Origin: Bacillota bacterium
GTDB lineage: Bacteria; Bacillota; Bacilli; Bacillales_B; DSM-18226
DNA: 8,399 bases
Direction of reading: 5' to 3'
Assembly (NCBI GenBank): GCA_030705665.1
Contig: JAUZQA010000159.1
Span: forward strand, 1 to 8,399
Part shown: positions 1 through 5,398 of the stretch, one piece after another
How the letters are laid out: each line of letters begins with the position of its first letter
How positions within the stretch are numbered: the stretch's first letter is position 1
Notes under the pieces: model-generated
Seen by the model: the letters and a program-made list of their open reading frames with translations, nothing else
What the model was told of the DNA's origin: nothing
Database searches by the model: none
Position numbers and translations under genes: made by a program

Positions 1-168
1 AATCACATCTACTTTGATGACATGAAGGATGGCATCAATAATCAATTTGTCAAACAGGTTTCTATTTAACATCTCGATGGCCGCCCCTCTCAATAAAGAG
101 AGAGGACAACTATCGTCAAATTTTATGATGGTCCATAATTGGTCGTTATTTGCTGTATCGTATCTCAT
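1..168 (-). CDS. Hypothetical protein, N-terminal 56 codons only (cut by window edge)
   Basis: An open frame starts at the ATG at 168 and stays open to base 1, so only 56 residues are visible (MRYDTANNDQLWTIIKFDDS at the N-terminus). The start codon overlaps the stop of the upstream nuclease gene in an ATGA arrangement, which implies translational coupling within the same operon. No catalytic motif or membrane segment is visible in this part; it reads as a soluble, helical segment. The opening, with a short D/N-rich lead, an LW..I helix and then a CP..LL.GAA..M pattern, reminds me of small sigma-factor-like proteins late in Bacillus phage early operons. That resemblance is from memory and weak. 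The gene is probably real, because the frame is open, the codon use matches its neighbours and the start is coupled. Its function is not established. Confidence 0.55.
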   Translation of the reverse strand, partial: MRYDTANNDQLWTIIKFDDSCPLSLLRGAAIEMLNRNLFDKLIIDAILHVIKVDVI

Positions 169-941
169 TGGGCAATCGCCCTTTCGTATTGATTGACAAA
201 GTTATAAAGGAAATTCCAATCATTTTTATATTTGTTATATTTGCTATTTTCACAAATATTTAGTGTTACAATTTGAACTTTTGCTGCTGGAATGATAAAA
301 AATTTTTCAATCTTATCATCCTCATCAAGGGCCACACAAATATAAATGTCACAGGTTGCAAATTTCTTATTTAATGCAAACGTGTGCGCTCGTGGTCCAA
401 AATGATAATGAGCCTTTCCAACTTTTACATCAACTTTCACACATCCATTAACTAGCAAATCATAAGGATGTTTAGTGGTCATTTTTTCAACAGATAAGTG
501 GTTGGAGATTTCTTGGATCTTCTTCATTACGTAAAATTCAAATTTGTTGCCTTTTGTTGTTTCAGACTCTTTAAGTTCTAATCCTAATTCTCTGGCCCAT
601 CCTCTATATTTCTTTGAATGTTTTGACAAGGCACAATGCAAATCATTTCTTCCTATTTGATGTAATTCATTTGCTGTTGGCATTCTGTCTAATTGGAGAA
701 CAGATATACAGTGTTTTAGTTCTTGTTCTATTCGCTCATCATTCCAAAGTCTTTCTTTTTCCTTTGCTTTTAGATTTAATTTATTTATCCAGCAATCCAT
801 ACCTCCTGTTAAGATGATTGCTCTACTTAATCCAGACATGCTGTTTTCTCTCATTTCTGTATTAGTTGGCATCCGATCTATATTTAATTTTTTCATTAAT
901 TCTTTAATTCCTATTGTTATAGTTTCATTTGTCCATTTCAT
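165..941 (-). CDS. Repeat-containing PD-(D/E)XK-like nuclease, possible free-standing homing endonuclease
   Basis: A 258-residue protein. The first half holds two tandem repeats of about 60 residues (roughly 3-60 and 66-124). Each begins with W.(N)(D/E), contains the block (I/L)DRMPT..E(M/L) and ends in a W...L.L pattern. Such MPT..EL repeats occur next to nuclease domains in phage homing-type endonucleases and probably bind DNA. The C-terminal half fits a PD-(D/E)XK nuclease: an early helix with E135, then PYD at 159-161, then VDVK at 170-173 giving D161 and D171-x-K173, followed by hydrophobic strands (CDIYICVAL, FFIIPA). A ribosome binding site (AAAGGGG) lies 8 bases upstream of the ATG and overlaps the stop of SSB. 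The gene lies between SSB and a coupled downstream gene, with no visible intron or intein. It could be a selfish homing nuclease or a phage resolvase-like enzyme. The fold is inferred from motif order only. Confidence 0.6.
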   Translation of the reverse strand: MKWTNETITIGIKELMKKLNIDRMPTNTEMRENSMSGLSRAIILTGGMDCWINKLNLKAKEKERLWNDERIEQELKHCISVLQLDRMPTANELHQIGRNDLHCALSKHSKKYRGWARELGLELKESETTKGNKFEFYVMKKIQEISNHLSVEKMTTKHPYDLLVNGCVKVDVKVGKAHYHFGPRAHTFALNKKFATCDIYICVALDEDDKIEKFFIIPAAKVQIVTLNICENSKYNKYKNDWNFLYNFVNQYERAIAQ

Positions 942-954
942 TTACATAACCCCT

Positions 955-1359
955 TTAAAATGGAAGTCCATCTGAGTCATCAATTGGTGCTGCATCTTGG
1001 AAGGGATCTGCATTTTTATTTGGCTTTTCCTGTTTTTGACCGCCTTTTGGCTCTAAAAACTGAACACTTTCCGCTAATACCTCTGTGATAAATATTTTTT
1101 TACCTTCATTATTTTGATAGTTTCTAGTTTGTATTCTTCCTGTAATCCCTACTAAACTTCCCTTATCTGTAAAATTAGCCATGTTTTCAGCCTGTTTTTT
1201 CCACACTTGGCAATTAATAAAATCAGCTTCATAATCTCCATTTTGATTTTTAAATGTCCGATTCACCGCAATCGTAAAGTTACCTACTGCATGTCCTGAT
1301 GGTGTATAACGTAAATCAACTGGTTTTGTTAAGCGTCCAATAATGCTGCAATTGTTCAT
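955..1359 (-). CDS. ssb: Single-stranded DNA-binding protein (phage SSB)
   Basis: A 134-residue protein of the bacterial SSB family, which coats single-stranded DNA during replication and recombination. The N-terminal 105 or so residues form the OB fold: [20 protein letters not shown], then [18 protein letters not shown] and [13 protein letters not shown] are all typical blocks in the correct order. A short, disordered Q/K/N-rich linker follows. The protein ends in the acidic tip DDSDGLPF, the conserved peptide that docks partner proteins. It is shorter than host SsbA (about 170 residues), mostly in the linker, as usual for phage copies. AAGGAG lies 10 bases upstream of the ATG, inside the end of the preceding small gene, whose stop is one base away. 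The position in the replication operon with an initiator and helicase loader supports a role in phage DNA replication. Confidence 0.95.
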   Translation of the reverse strand: MNNCSIIGRLTKPVDLRYTPSGHAVGNFTIAVNRTFKNQNGDYEADFINCQVWKKQAENMANFTDKGSLVGITGRIQTRNYQNNEGKKIFITEVLAESVQFLEPKGGQKQEKPNKNADPFQDAAPIDDSDGLPF

Positions 1360-1360
1360 G

Positions 1361-1498
1361 TTAGTTGTTCTCCTTTTCCTCTGGATGCAGCGCTTTGTAT
1401 TTCAATTCGCTGATTTCATAAGGCAGATTCCGTACATTCATTACCTCTGCAGCTAGTAAGCTAGTGATTTCAAAAACTCTATTTTCAACATTCATCAT
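1361..1498 (-). CDS. Small hypothetical protein upstream of ssb (45 aa)
   Basis: A 45-residue frame starting [20 protein letters not shown] and ending in HPEEKENN. A strong AGGAGG sits 8 bases before the first of two adjacent ATG codons, and the stop is one base before the ssb start, so the two genes are surely co-translated. The frame continues upstream to another ATG at 1531, which would add 11 residues (MRTEREQEEIK), but that ATG has no ribosome binding site and the extension would contain the AGGAGG, so I chose 1498. The product is predicted helical with no cysteine motif or membrane segment. Function unknown; small proteins just ahead of ssb are common in Bacillus phage early operons. 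Confidence 0.65.
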   Translation of the reverse strand: MMNVENRVFEITSLLAAEVMNVRNLPYEISELKYKALHPEEKENN

Positions 1499-1563
1499 TT
1501 TTATTTCCTCCTGTTCTCTTTCCGTTCTCATATAATTTGACTTATACTTTATATTGGTGAATT

Positions 1564-1746
1564 TTACGCATTTTTAATTTCATAAGCGTTTGAATACTTG
1601 TTAAAAACTAATACCTCATGTGTTTTACAATATTCATTACTTTTCTTTACCTGTTCCTTTTTACAACCTTCTTCGAAAATAGTGACAACAGTTAGTAATT
1701 CATTATCGTTTGTTCTTGCTAGATGTTGAGATACCCTTCTGATCAT
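1564..1746 (-). CDS. Small hypothetical protein (60 aa)
   Basis: A 60-residue frame, MIRRVSQHLARTNDNELLTV to the end at EIKNA. It has an amphipathic N-terminal helix, a short hydrophobic strand (LLTVVTIF) and a later strand (HEVLVFNKY), suggesting a small alpha/beta fold. The ribosome binding site is weak (AAGAG about 11 bases upstream). It overlaps the preceding 37-residue frame by 44 bases in another frame, so translation would depend on coupling. No family recognised. The composition looks protein-like and the frame fills an otherwise empty stretch, but I am only moderately sure it is expressed. Confidence 0.5.
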   Translation of the reverse strand: MIRRVSQHLARTNDNELLTVVTIFEEGCKKEQVKKSNEYCKTHEVLVFNKYSNAYEIKNA

Positions 1747-1816
1747 CGGCTTTCATCTCTTCTCTGATCACTTGTTTCTGCCAGGCTAACCATTGAGCTT
1801 TTGTCCAGTTTTGCAT
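1703..1816 (-). CDS. Very small basic protein overlapping the HNH gene end (37 aa)
   Basis: A 37-residue frame beginning MQNWTKAQWLAWQKQVIREE and ending in SSKNKR. AGAGGAAG lies about 7 bases before the ATG, inside the last codons of the HNH gene, so translation could be coupled to it (overlap of 31 bases). The peptide is Trp-rich at its N-terminus and basic at its C-terminus. This could be a short amphipathic helix followed by a charged tail. The family is unknown to me. It also overlaps the 60-residue frame downstream, and at most weak evidence separates the two; both may be translated. Confidence 0.45.
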   Translation of the reverse strand: MQNWTKAQWLAWQKQVIREEMKADDQKGISTSSKNKR

Positions 1817-2298
1817 TGTTCTTCTTCCTCTCTCATGAATTTTTCATAGGACTTGTTATCCGTATTAGGAATAAATCCTTCCATGAATAGCGAAAATTTG
1901 TCCTGTCCAAAATGATGTCCGTATTCCTTTGCTCGTTTGTTTCTCAAATAATCTGCAAATTCTTTATCCTTATGTGCTCGATCATGACATTTCTTACATA
2001 ATGGTGCTAAGTTTCTCCAGTTGCCGGTACCCATATGGCTTCTAAACACGAGATGATGTGCAAATATTGGTGTATATCCACACTCTTGGCAGTAGTTTCC
2101 GAATGTTTCCACCATCTTGTTATAGTCCTTTTCACTAATGTGTGTGCGTTCTTTTCGGCTTGGAATGATACGGCCACGATAGAGATAAGGGTTTTTCTTT
2201 TTTTTTGGCCGCTTTTCTTTCGGTTTCGGCTTGTCCTTTTCTTTTTGGTGCAATTGCTTACTCTTGGGATAAGGATTAAACTCGAATTTTATACCCAT
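1786..2298 (-). CDS. HNH endonuclease family protein
   Basis: A 170-residue protein. The N-terminal 40 residues are highly basic and proline-rich (KPKPKEKRPKKKK), probably a disordered DNA-contacting arm. The HNH domain follows at about 65-112. A zinc ribbon is formed by CQEC (C70, C73) and CKKC (C101, C104). The catalytic His pair is AHH (H81, H82), the Asn is in NWRNL (N96) and the final His in CHDRAH (H105/H109). The C-terminal tail is charged. Small HNH proteins of this type are common in Bacillus phage early operons and may nick or cleave recombination or replication intermediates; the substrate here is unknown. The start overlaps the previous gene by 10 bases with only a weak ribosome binding site, so translation is probably coupled. 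The Lys-rich arm is encoded by a run of nine A residues, a potential slippage site. Confidence 0.85.
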   Translation of the reverse strand: MGIKFEFNPYPKSKQLHQKEKDKPKPKEKRPKKKKNPYLYRGRIIPSRKERTHISEKDYNKMVETFGNYCQECGYTPIFAHHLVFRSHMGTGNWRNLAPLCKKCHDRAHKDKEFADYLRNKRAKEYGHHFGQDKFSLFMEGFIPNTDNKSYEKFMREEEEQCKTGQKLNG

Positions 2299-2486
2299 AA
2301 CCGAATCAATTCCCTAAGTGCTTTGTTTTCAGCTTCATAGAGTTTAAGTGTTCTACCTATGTCCTCGATTCTCTTTTTCTGCGATTCTATAATATAGCTT
2401 TGCTTGTATTCATTGTTTTTTACTCTGTCATATTCTTGCTGCAACTCCTCATATTTTTCATTGGTAAGGCATGTACATTCTGTCAT
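2289..2486 (-). CDS. Small coiled-coil protein (65 aa)
   Basis: A 65-residue protein starting MTECTCLTNEKYEELQQEYD. From about residue 9 to 60 it is a continuous charged helix with heptad-like Leu/Ile/Tyr spacing, so a coiled coil is likely. I chose the ATG at 2486 because GGAGGG lies 7 bases upstream. A longer frame begins at 2501, but its first codons contain that ribosome binding site. Two cysteines (C4, C6) near the N-terminus are unusual in such a short protein but do not form a complete metal site. The 3' end overlaps the HNH start by 10 bases. Function unknown. Confidence 0.65.
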   Translation of the reverse strand: MTECTCLTNEKYEELQQEYDRVKNNEYKQSYIIESQKKRIEDIGRTLKLYEAENKALRELIRLWV

Positions 2487-2531
2487 GTGTATTCCCTCCA
2501 AATTGATTCGCTATTTGTTTCGTAATGTGAA

Positions 2532-2708
2532 TTAGTCTAATTCTGGTTCTTTATACCCTTCTTCATTTTTATTTGATAAATAAAGCCTACCGTCAATAAT
2601 GTCATTAAGGTGGAAATTTCCTGTCACTACACCGTTTACAGCTAATTTTACGGTTTTCTTTTTATCTCTTACTTTTTGCAATTTCTCAATTAATTCATTA
2701 ACATTCAT
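2532..2708 (-). CDS. Small hypothetical phage protein (58 aa)
   Basis: A 58-residue protein, MNVNELIEKLQKVRDKKKTV onward. It has an N-terminal helix (NELIEKLQKV), then predicted strands (TVKLAVNG, GRLYLSN) and an acidic tail. This helix-then-strand opening resembles a widespread group of small phage proteins beginning (T/N)V.ELI..L...., whose function is unknown. The start at 2708 has AAGGAG 8 bases upstream. The frame stays open to 2753, but the extra residues lack a ribosome binding site and would include the end of the DUF3310 gene. Spacing to the upstream stop is 25 bases. Confidence 0.65.
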   Translation of the reverse strand: MNVNELIEKLQKVRDKKKTVKLAVNGVVTGNFHLNDIIDGRLYLSNKNEEGYKEPELD

Positions 2709-2733
2709 AACATTAACTCCTTCGCAATATGGT

Positions 2734-3015
2734 TCAAATGTTCTTCTTCTCAAGCAATTTATCCAAGTACCACCGCGCTTTTTTCAGGTCCTGATAACCG
2801 CCTTTATGCTGATAACGAGAACAATATTTAAATACATTTCCGATTACGTACCCTTCAAATTGGTCTCCTGTAAGCTTGTCTATGATATAGTCGATTACTT
2901 CAATTTTTCCTGTTGTATAATGACTAGGATGATTAATTTCATCTGCAAAGGTGTGATTTATTCCAATCGTTTCTATACCCTTCATCTCCTGATAGACTTT
3001 TTCAAATTTGTTCAT
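2734..3015 (-). CDS. DUF3310 family protein
   Basis: A 93-residue protein recognised as DUF3310 from its two conserved blocks. These are NHPSHYTTGKIEVIDYI at 28-44 and GYVIGNVFKYCSRYQHKGG at 55-73, followed by a helix (DLKKARWYLDKLL). Members are widespread in phages of Firmicutes and are often labelled nucleotide kinase-like, but the biochemical role is not settled. The start chosen is the ATG at 3015, with GAGG about 9 bases upstream. An in-frame TTG at 3036 would add seven residues, but no ribosome binding site is visible for it. The 5' end overlaps the preceding 55-residue gene by 14 bases. Location in a replication operon is typical of the family. Confidence 0.85.
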   Translation of the reverse strand: MNKFEKVYQEMKGIETIGINHTFADEINHPSHYTTGKIEVIDYIIDKLTGDQFEGYVIGNVFKYCSRYQHKGGYQDLKKARWYLDKLLEKKNI

Positions 3016-3169
3016 AGGTGGTTTCCTCACAATCAATATTTTCCGTACACCAGTTAATCCATATGGTGCCGATTAAGTCATTAAAGGTTTTCTGTACTTC
3101 ATCGTAGGTGTAGTTGTTATCCAGCATGGCGATGACTAACTTGGTTATTTGCTGTTCGTATTTGTTCAC
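3002..3169 (-). CDS. Small hypothetical protein with GTG start (55 aa)
   Basis: A 55-residue frame starting at a GTG: (M)NKYEQQITKLVIAMLDNN, then TYDEVQKTFNDLIGTIWINW and an acidic end (CTENIDCEETTYEQI). AAGGGTGG lies 8 bases before the GTG, and the GTG overlaps the stop of the preceding HTH gene (GTGA), so translation is coupled. The sequence is a regular helix-turn-helix-sized alpha bundle with no recognised motif. It overlaps the DUF3310 start by 14 bases. Family unknown; the excellent translation signals and the tight nesting between two real genes make it convincing. Confidence 0.65.
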   Translation of the reverse strand: MNKYEQQITKLVIAMLDNNYTYDEVQKTFNDLIGTIWINWCTENIDCEETTYEQI

Positions 3170-3459
3170 CAAATTTTCCACCCTTCTCTAGGATCAATCA
3201 GTTCTCTTAATATCCGATCAAAGCTTAGAAGCAGTACACTTATTTCCGATCTGTGCATTTCTTTGGCGATTTCCTTCAATGGCGAATTTTGTTTCCAAAG
3301 GATATCAAATTTCCTTATTTCTCGTTTGCTCCAGAAGAAGTCGGTATCTTCGACTTCCTCCAAAGCAATGTAAATCATGTTTCGCTGATTACGAAGGTAA
3401 TAGTTTTCCATTTTGGTAGTCGTTATTTTTTCATTTTTACTAATTGGCTTTGTTAACAT
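3166..3459 (-). CDS. Small HTH protein of phage type (97 aa)
   Basis: A 97-residue protein. Residues about 46-85 form the clearest domain: SKREIRKFDILWKQNSPLKE, then IAKEMHRSEISVLLLSFDRI. This is the pattern of a short helix-turn-helix protein (FD.LWK....L.EIA....RS..EV.LL..D) found in many Bacillus phage early regions, presumably a DNA-binding accessory protein or regulator. The C-terminus ends in a PR.GW motif that fits the same group. The N-terminal 16 residues are poorly conserved-looking; the start at 3459 and an in-frame ATG at 3411 both lack a good ribosome binding site, so the start is uncertain. The 5' end overlaps the 56-residue zinc protein by 20 bases and the 3' end overlaps the next gene by 4. 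Confidence 0.7.
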   Translation of the reverse strand: MLTKPISKNEKITTTKMENYYLRNQRNMIYIALEEVEDTDFFWSKREIRKFDILWKQNSPLKEIAKEMHRSEISVLLLSFDRILRELIDPREGWKIW

Positions 3460-3610
3460 GTAAGCCCAACTTCTCTCTTAAACTTTGGATGCGTTTTGTA
3501 AATTCTTCTTCAGTGTAAATATGGCAATCACACGGATTAACCTTCCAAGCTCCGGCAAATGGCTCCGTAATATATTTACCTGTTCCATGGCATTTAGGAC
3601 ACATGTTCAT
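3440..3610 (-). CDS. Small zinc-finger-like protein (56 aa)
   Basis: A 56-residue frame: MNMCPKCHGTGKYITEPFAG, then the segment NPCDC, and a charged C-terminal helix (YTEEEFTKRIQSLREKLGL). CPKC (C4, C7) and CDC (C28, C30) make a compact four-cysteine zinc site, and C.KC.GTG resembles one DnaJ zinc-repeat half. AGGA lies 6 bases before the first ATG (3610); a second ATG two codons later is an alternative start. It overlaps the upstream 41-residue gene by 17 bases and the downstream HTH gene by 20, as expected for a coupled set of small phage genes. Possibly binds nucleic acid or a protein partner; function unknown. Confidence 0.7.
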   Translation of the reverse strand: MNMCPKCHGTGKYITEPFAGAWKVNPCDCHIYTEEEFTKRIQSLREKLGLHVNKAN

Positions 3611-3719
3611 TCACCATCCTAATGATTTCCATTTGGATCTTGGCTGCCTCAGAATATTTTCCTTGTGTTTCCAATTGTTTTGCTTCTTTTTCTAAATCTG
3701 ATATTTTTTTCGTATCCAA
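3594..3719 (-). CDS. Very small helical protein with TTG start (41 aa)
   Basis: A 41-residue frame starting at TTG: (M)DTKKISDLEKEAKQLETQG, then KYSEAAKIQMEIIRMVNEHVS. The pattern is two charged helices joined by QGKYSEA, resembling a short UVR-like or tetratricopeptide-like helical hairpin, but too short to assign. AGGTAGGTG lies 6 bases upstream of the TTG, which is a clear ribosome binding site. It begins 13 bases after the helicase loader gene and overlaps the following zinc-finger gene by 17 bases. No ATG is available before residue 30, so the TTG start is needed. Confidence 0.6.
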   Translation of the reverse strand: MDTKKISDLEKEAKQLETQGKYSEAAKIQMEIIRMVNEHVS

Positions 3720-3732
3720 TTACAACACCTAC

Positions 3733-4551
3733 CTATAAATTTTTAAATCGGTCCATTCTTGATTTGGCTTTTTCTCTTCGGTAGCTTGTTGCTTCATTTT
3801 TAATCGGCTGGCTTATTTCAATTAAACGATCATAAGCACGTTTACCGATTCGTTCTGCTAATTCTTTTGGCTCTAAGTTGGAAGTAGCCATAATCGGTTT
3901 CATTTTTTTATATCTTCCGTCTACTATTCGGAAAATCACTTCCTGCACCCAATCCGTTACTTTCTCTGCCCCAATATCATCAATAATGAGCAAGTCACAT
4001 AACTGCAATCCTCTCATTATCTGTTCTTCTGTTTCATTGCTGTTTCTGTTGAAAGTCGCTTTTATTTTTTCCAGAAGGTCCGGCATGCTAATGAAAACTA
4101 CTTTTTTACCTTTTGCTGTTAATTCGTTTGCTACCGCTGCAGCTAAATGGGATTTACCGTTTCCTGGCTCACCCCAAAACATCAACGATTCACCTTCCCA
4201 CGAATCAAATTCTTCTATATATATTTTGGCGATTTTCAAACATTTTTCCGATCCTTGTCGTTCAATGAAATTATCAAACTTAGAATCATTAAATCTCTCA
4301 CCTATATCATGAATGGAAAAGAGTCTTTTTAATTCCTGTTCTTTCATACGTTCCTGTGCTTCTCTGATTGGTTCCATATTTTTCTCTGCTTCACATTCAC
4401 ATATGGGCTGAATAAGTCTTTTTTTACCTAAGATTTCAAATTCTTTTTTAGGAATTTCTGTTCCGCAGTAAGGGCAAATATGAACATCAGATTGACAATC
4501 CGTCATATTCGCTTGAATGAGATTGTTCAGAACCCGATTTAACACTTCCAA
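3733..4551 (-). CDS. dnaC: DnaC/DnaI-like helicase loader ATPase
   Basis: A 272-residue AAA+ protein that would load the host replicative helicase at the phage origin. The N-terminal part has a likely zinc site, CPYC (C26, C29) with CEC (C51, C53), then a charged helical linker. The ATPase core follows: Walker A GEPGNGKS at 127-134, Walker B LLIIDDIG at 187-194, sensor-1 region IMATSN at 220-225, and an arginine-containing box RAYDRL at 238-243. Length and order match phage DnaC proteins. The start is a TTG at 4551 with AGAGGTG 7 bases upstream. The in-frame ATG at 4506 has no ribosome binding site, so the TTG is preferred, which gives a 65-base overlap with the initiator gene. The initiator-loader pairing is the standard phage replication module. 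Confidence 0.93.
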   Translation of the reverse strand: MEVLNRVLNNLIQANMTDCQSDVHICPYCGTEIPKKEFEILGKKRLIQPICECEAEKNMEPIREAQERMKEQELKRLFSIHDIGERFNDSKFDNFIERQGSEKCLKIAKIYIEEFDSWEGESLMFWGEPGNGKSHLAAAVANELTAKGKKVVFISMPDLLEKIKATFNRNSNETEEQIMRGLQLCDLLIIDDIGAEKVTDWVQEVIFRIVDGRYKKMKPIMATSNLEPKELAERIGKRAYDRLIEISQPIKNEATSYRREKAKSRMDRFKNL

Positions 4552-5299
4552 AATGATTCACCTCTTTTTGGTTTAAGTAAGATTCAAACTTAGTTCCGAA
4601 CAATGTTTCTGGCCTTAGATACTTCGATTGAAAATATTCTTTAGGATTAAAGGCATCCGCAACTTTTATATCAATTACTGTTTTAAAGTCATTTAAGGTA
4701 AACCCTTCACTCCATCTTTTTTTAATAAGATCCCTCGTTTTATTTCCAGTCGTTTTATAATGTGTACCTGCTTTTACATTTAGATAATCAACAATTTCGT
4801 TGTAAGGGATTTTATTAATAGGAACGACAGTGACGTTATTATCTTTTTCATCTGTTGTATTCTCTGTTGTATTCTCTGTTAAAGATTCCGACATATTGTC
4901 AGTTTCCATTCTGACATCTTGTAAGTTTGGATTCTGACAAAGTGTAAGAATCAAATCTAACAATTTGTCATATTCCAATTTGTAATGAAGTGTAGGTGCT
5001 CCATTTGCTTTTTTTAATTTGGTTTCTACGATGTTTTTTTCTTTTAGTTTCTTAACCGCATAACGCACTTGTCTTTCTGATAATGTAGTTTCTTCTTGCC
5101 ATTCCTTATAGCTTTTATAGAAGAAACCGTCATTTCTTTTTGTCTTATCTGACCAAAATACAATCTGATTTAAAACAAGTGCAGCTGTTAGATCACCAGT
5201 AAGTTCAATGTACATTTTTGGAATAGTGACAACATTGTCTTGACCGCTCATTTTCTTAATTAAGCTACGAAGCGCAGTATAATTACTTATGTTGCCCAC
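4487..5299 (-). CDS. Phage replication initiator, winged-helix N-terminus with conserved phage C-terminal domain
   Basis: A protein of about 270 residues. The N-terminal domain (about 17-115) contains SGQDNVVTIPK and FFYKSYKEWQ, then the winged helix TLSERQVRYAVKKLKEKNIV, and is typical of Bacillus phage DnaD-like or replication initiator proteins. A low-complexity Glu/Asn/Thr linker (about 120-160, with TENTTENTT) follows. The C-terminal domain (about 164-242: IPYNEIVDYLN, KTRDLIKKRW, YLRPETLFG) matches the conserved phage C-terminus family Phg_2220_C, which usually recruits the helicase loader. The start is unsure: a GTG at 5299 has AAAGGA only 1-2 bases away, while the ATG at 5251 (MSGQDN) has a weak ribosome binding site. 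It overlaps the loader gene by 65 bases. Origin-like repeats lie inside the linker-coding part. Confidence 0.88.
   Translation of the reverse strand: MGNISNYTALRSLIKKMSGQDNVVTIPKMYIELTGDLTAALVLNQIVFWSDKTKRNDGFFYKSYKEWQEETTLSERQVRYAVKKLKEKNIVETKLKKANGAPTLHYKLEYDKLLDLILTLCQNPNLQDVRMETDNMSESLTENTTENTTDEKDNNVTVVPINKIPYNEIVDYLNVKAGTHYKTTGNKTRDLIKKRWSEGFTLNDFKTVIDIKVADAFNPKEYFQSKYLRPETLFGTKFESYLNQKEVNHFGSVKSGSEQSHSSEYDGLSI
4855..4878 (+). repeat. Two tandem 12-bp direct repeats
   Basis: Two identical adjacent copies of TTGTATTCTCTG (4855-4866, 4867-4878). Because 12 is a multiple of three, they encode the repeated peptide in TENTTENTT of the initiator linker. They touch the 23-bp repeat cluster at 4880, so they may be part of the same origin, or merely low-complexity coding sequence. 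Confidence 0.7.
4880..4971 (+). repeat. Four tandem 23-bp iterons, probable phage replication origin
   Basis: Four adjacent 23-base units at 4880-4902, 4903-4925, 4926-4948 and 4949-4971. The shared core on this strand is ATTCYGACAnnnTGTMAG. Units 2 and 3 match at 18 of 23 positions; unit 1 matches unit 2 closely over its last 18 bases (15 of 18); unit 4 is degenerate (13 of 23 with unit 3). Each unit has a small dyad, GACA-N3-TGT(C/A), weaker in unit 4 (AACA-N3-TGTC). A 23-base period shifts the reading frame each time, so the repetition is not a protein repeat and must be DNA-level. It lies in the part of the initiator gene that encodes the linker between its domains, as in the lambda O gene. 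I infer that the initiator binds here. Confidence 0.65.
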
Positions 5300-5322
5300 T
5301 TCCTTTATGAAACGAATACACG

Positions 5323-5370
5323 TTCCTTATAGCCAATAAACAGTTTTTAATGTATAATGACTATAAGGAA
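5323..5370. promoter_or_regulatory. Inverted repeat upstream of the initiator gene (possible operator)
   Basis: TTCCTTATAG at 5323-5332 and CTATAAGGAA at 5361-5370 are perfect inverted copies separated by 28 bases. A second inverted pair, AACAGTT (5339-5345) and AACTGTT (5383-5389), interleaves with it. The pair could be two operator half-sites around a promoter, or arms of an RNA structure in the initiator leader. The minus strand has a TATAAG inside the first arm but no good -35 element, so a promoter here is unproven. Confidence 0.35.
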
Positions 5371-5398
5371 TATTAATTAAATAACTGTTCGAAACCTT

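Noticed and set aside
165..1359. Group I intron or intein carrying the nuclease
   Set aside because: SSB is complete with normal ends and the downstream gene has its own coupled start, so nothing is interrupted by the nuclease gene.
1501..1563. Internal promoter ahead of the small gene upstream of ssb
   Set aside because: TTATAT-like elements are present, but no -35 element at the right spacing on the minus strand; the region is just AT-rich.
2599..3057. Long plus-strand open frame (about 150 codons)
   Set aside because: It lies antisense to the DUF3310 gene and two small genes that have ribosome binding sites; it has no such site and its protein is a mirror-type hydrophobic sequence.
3878..4312. 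Plus-strand open frame of about 144 codons within the helicase loader gene
   Set aside because: It is the complement of the Walker A/B-coding region of the loader, and has no family resemblance or ribosome binding site.
4880..4971. CRISPR array
   Set aside because: The units touch each other with no spacers and are degenerate, so they are iterons, not CRISPR repeats. No cas genes are present.
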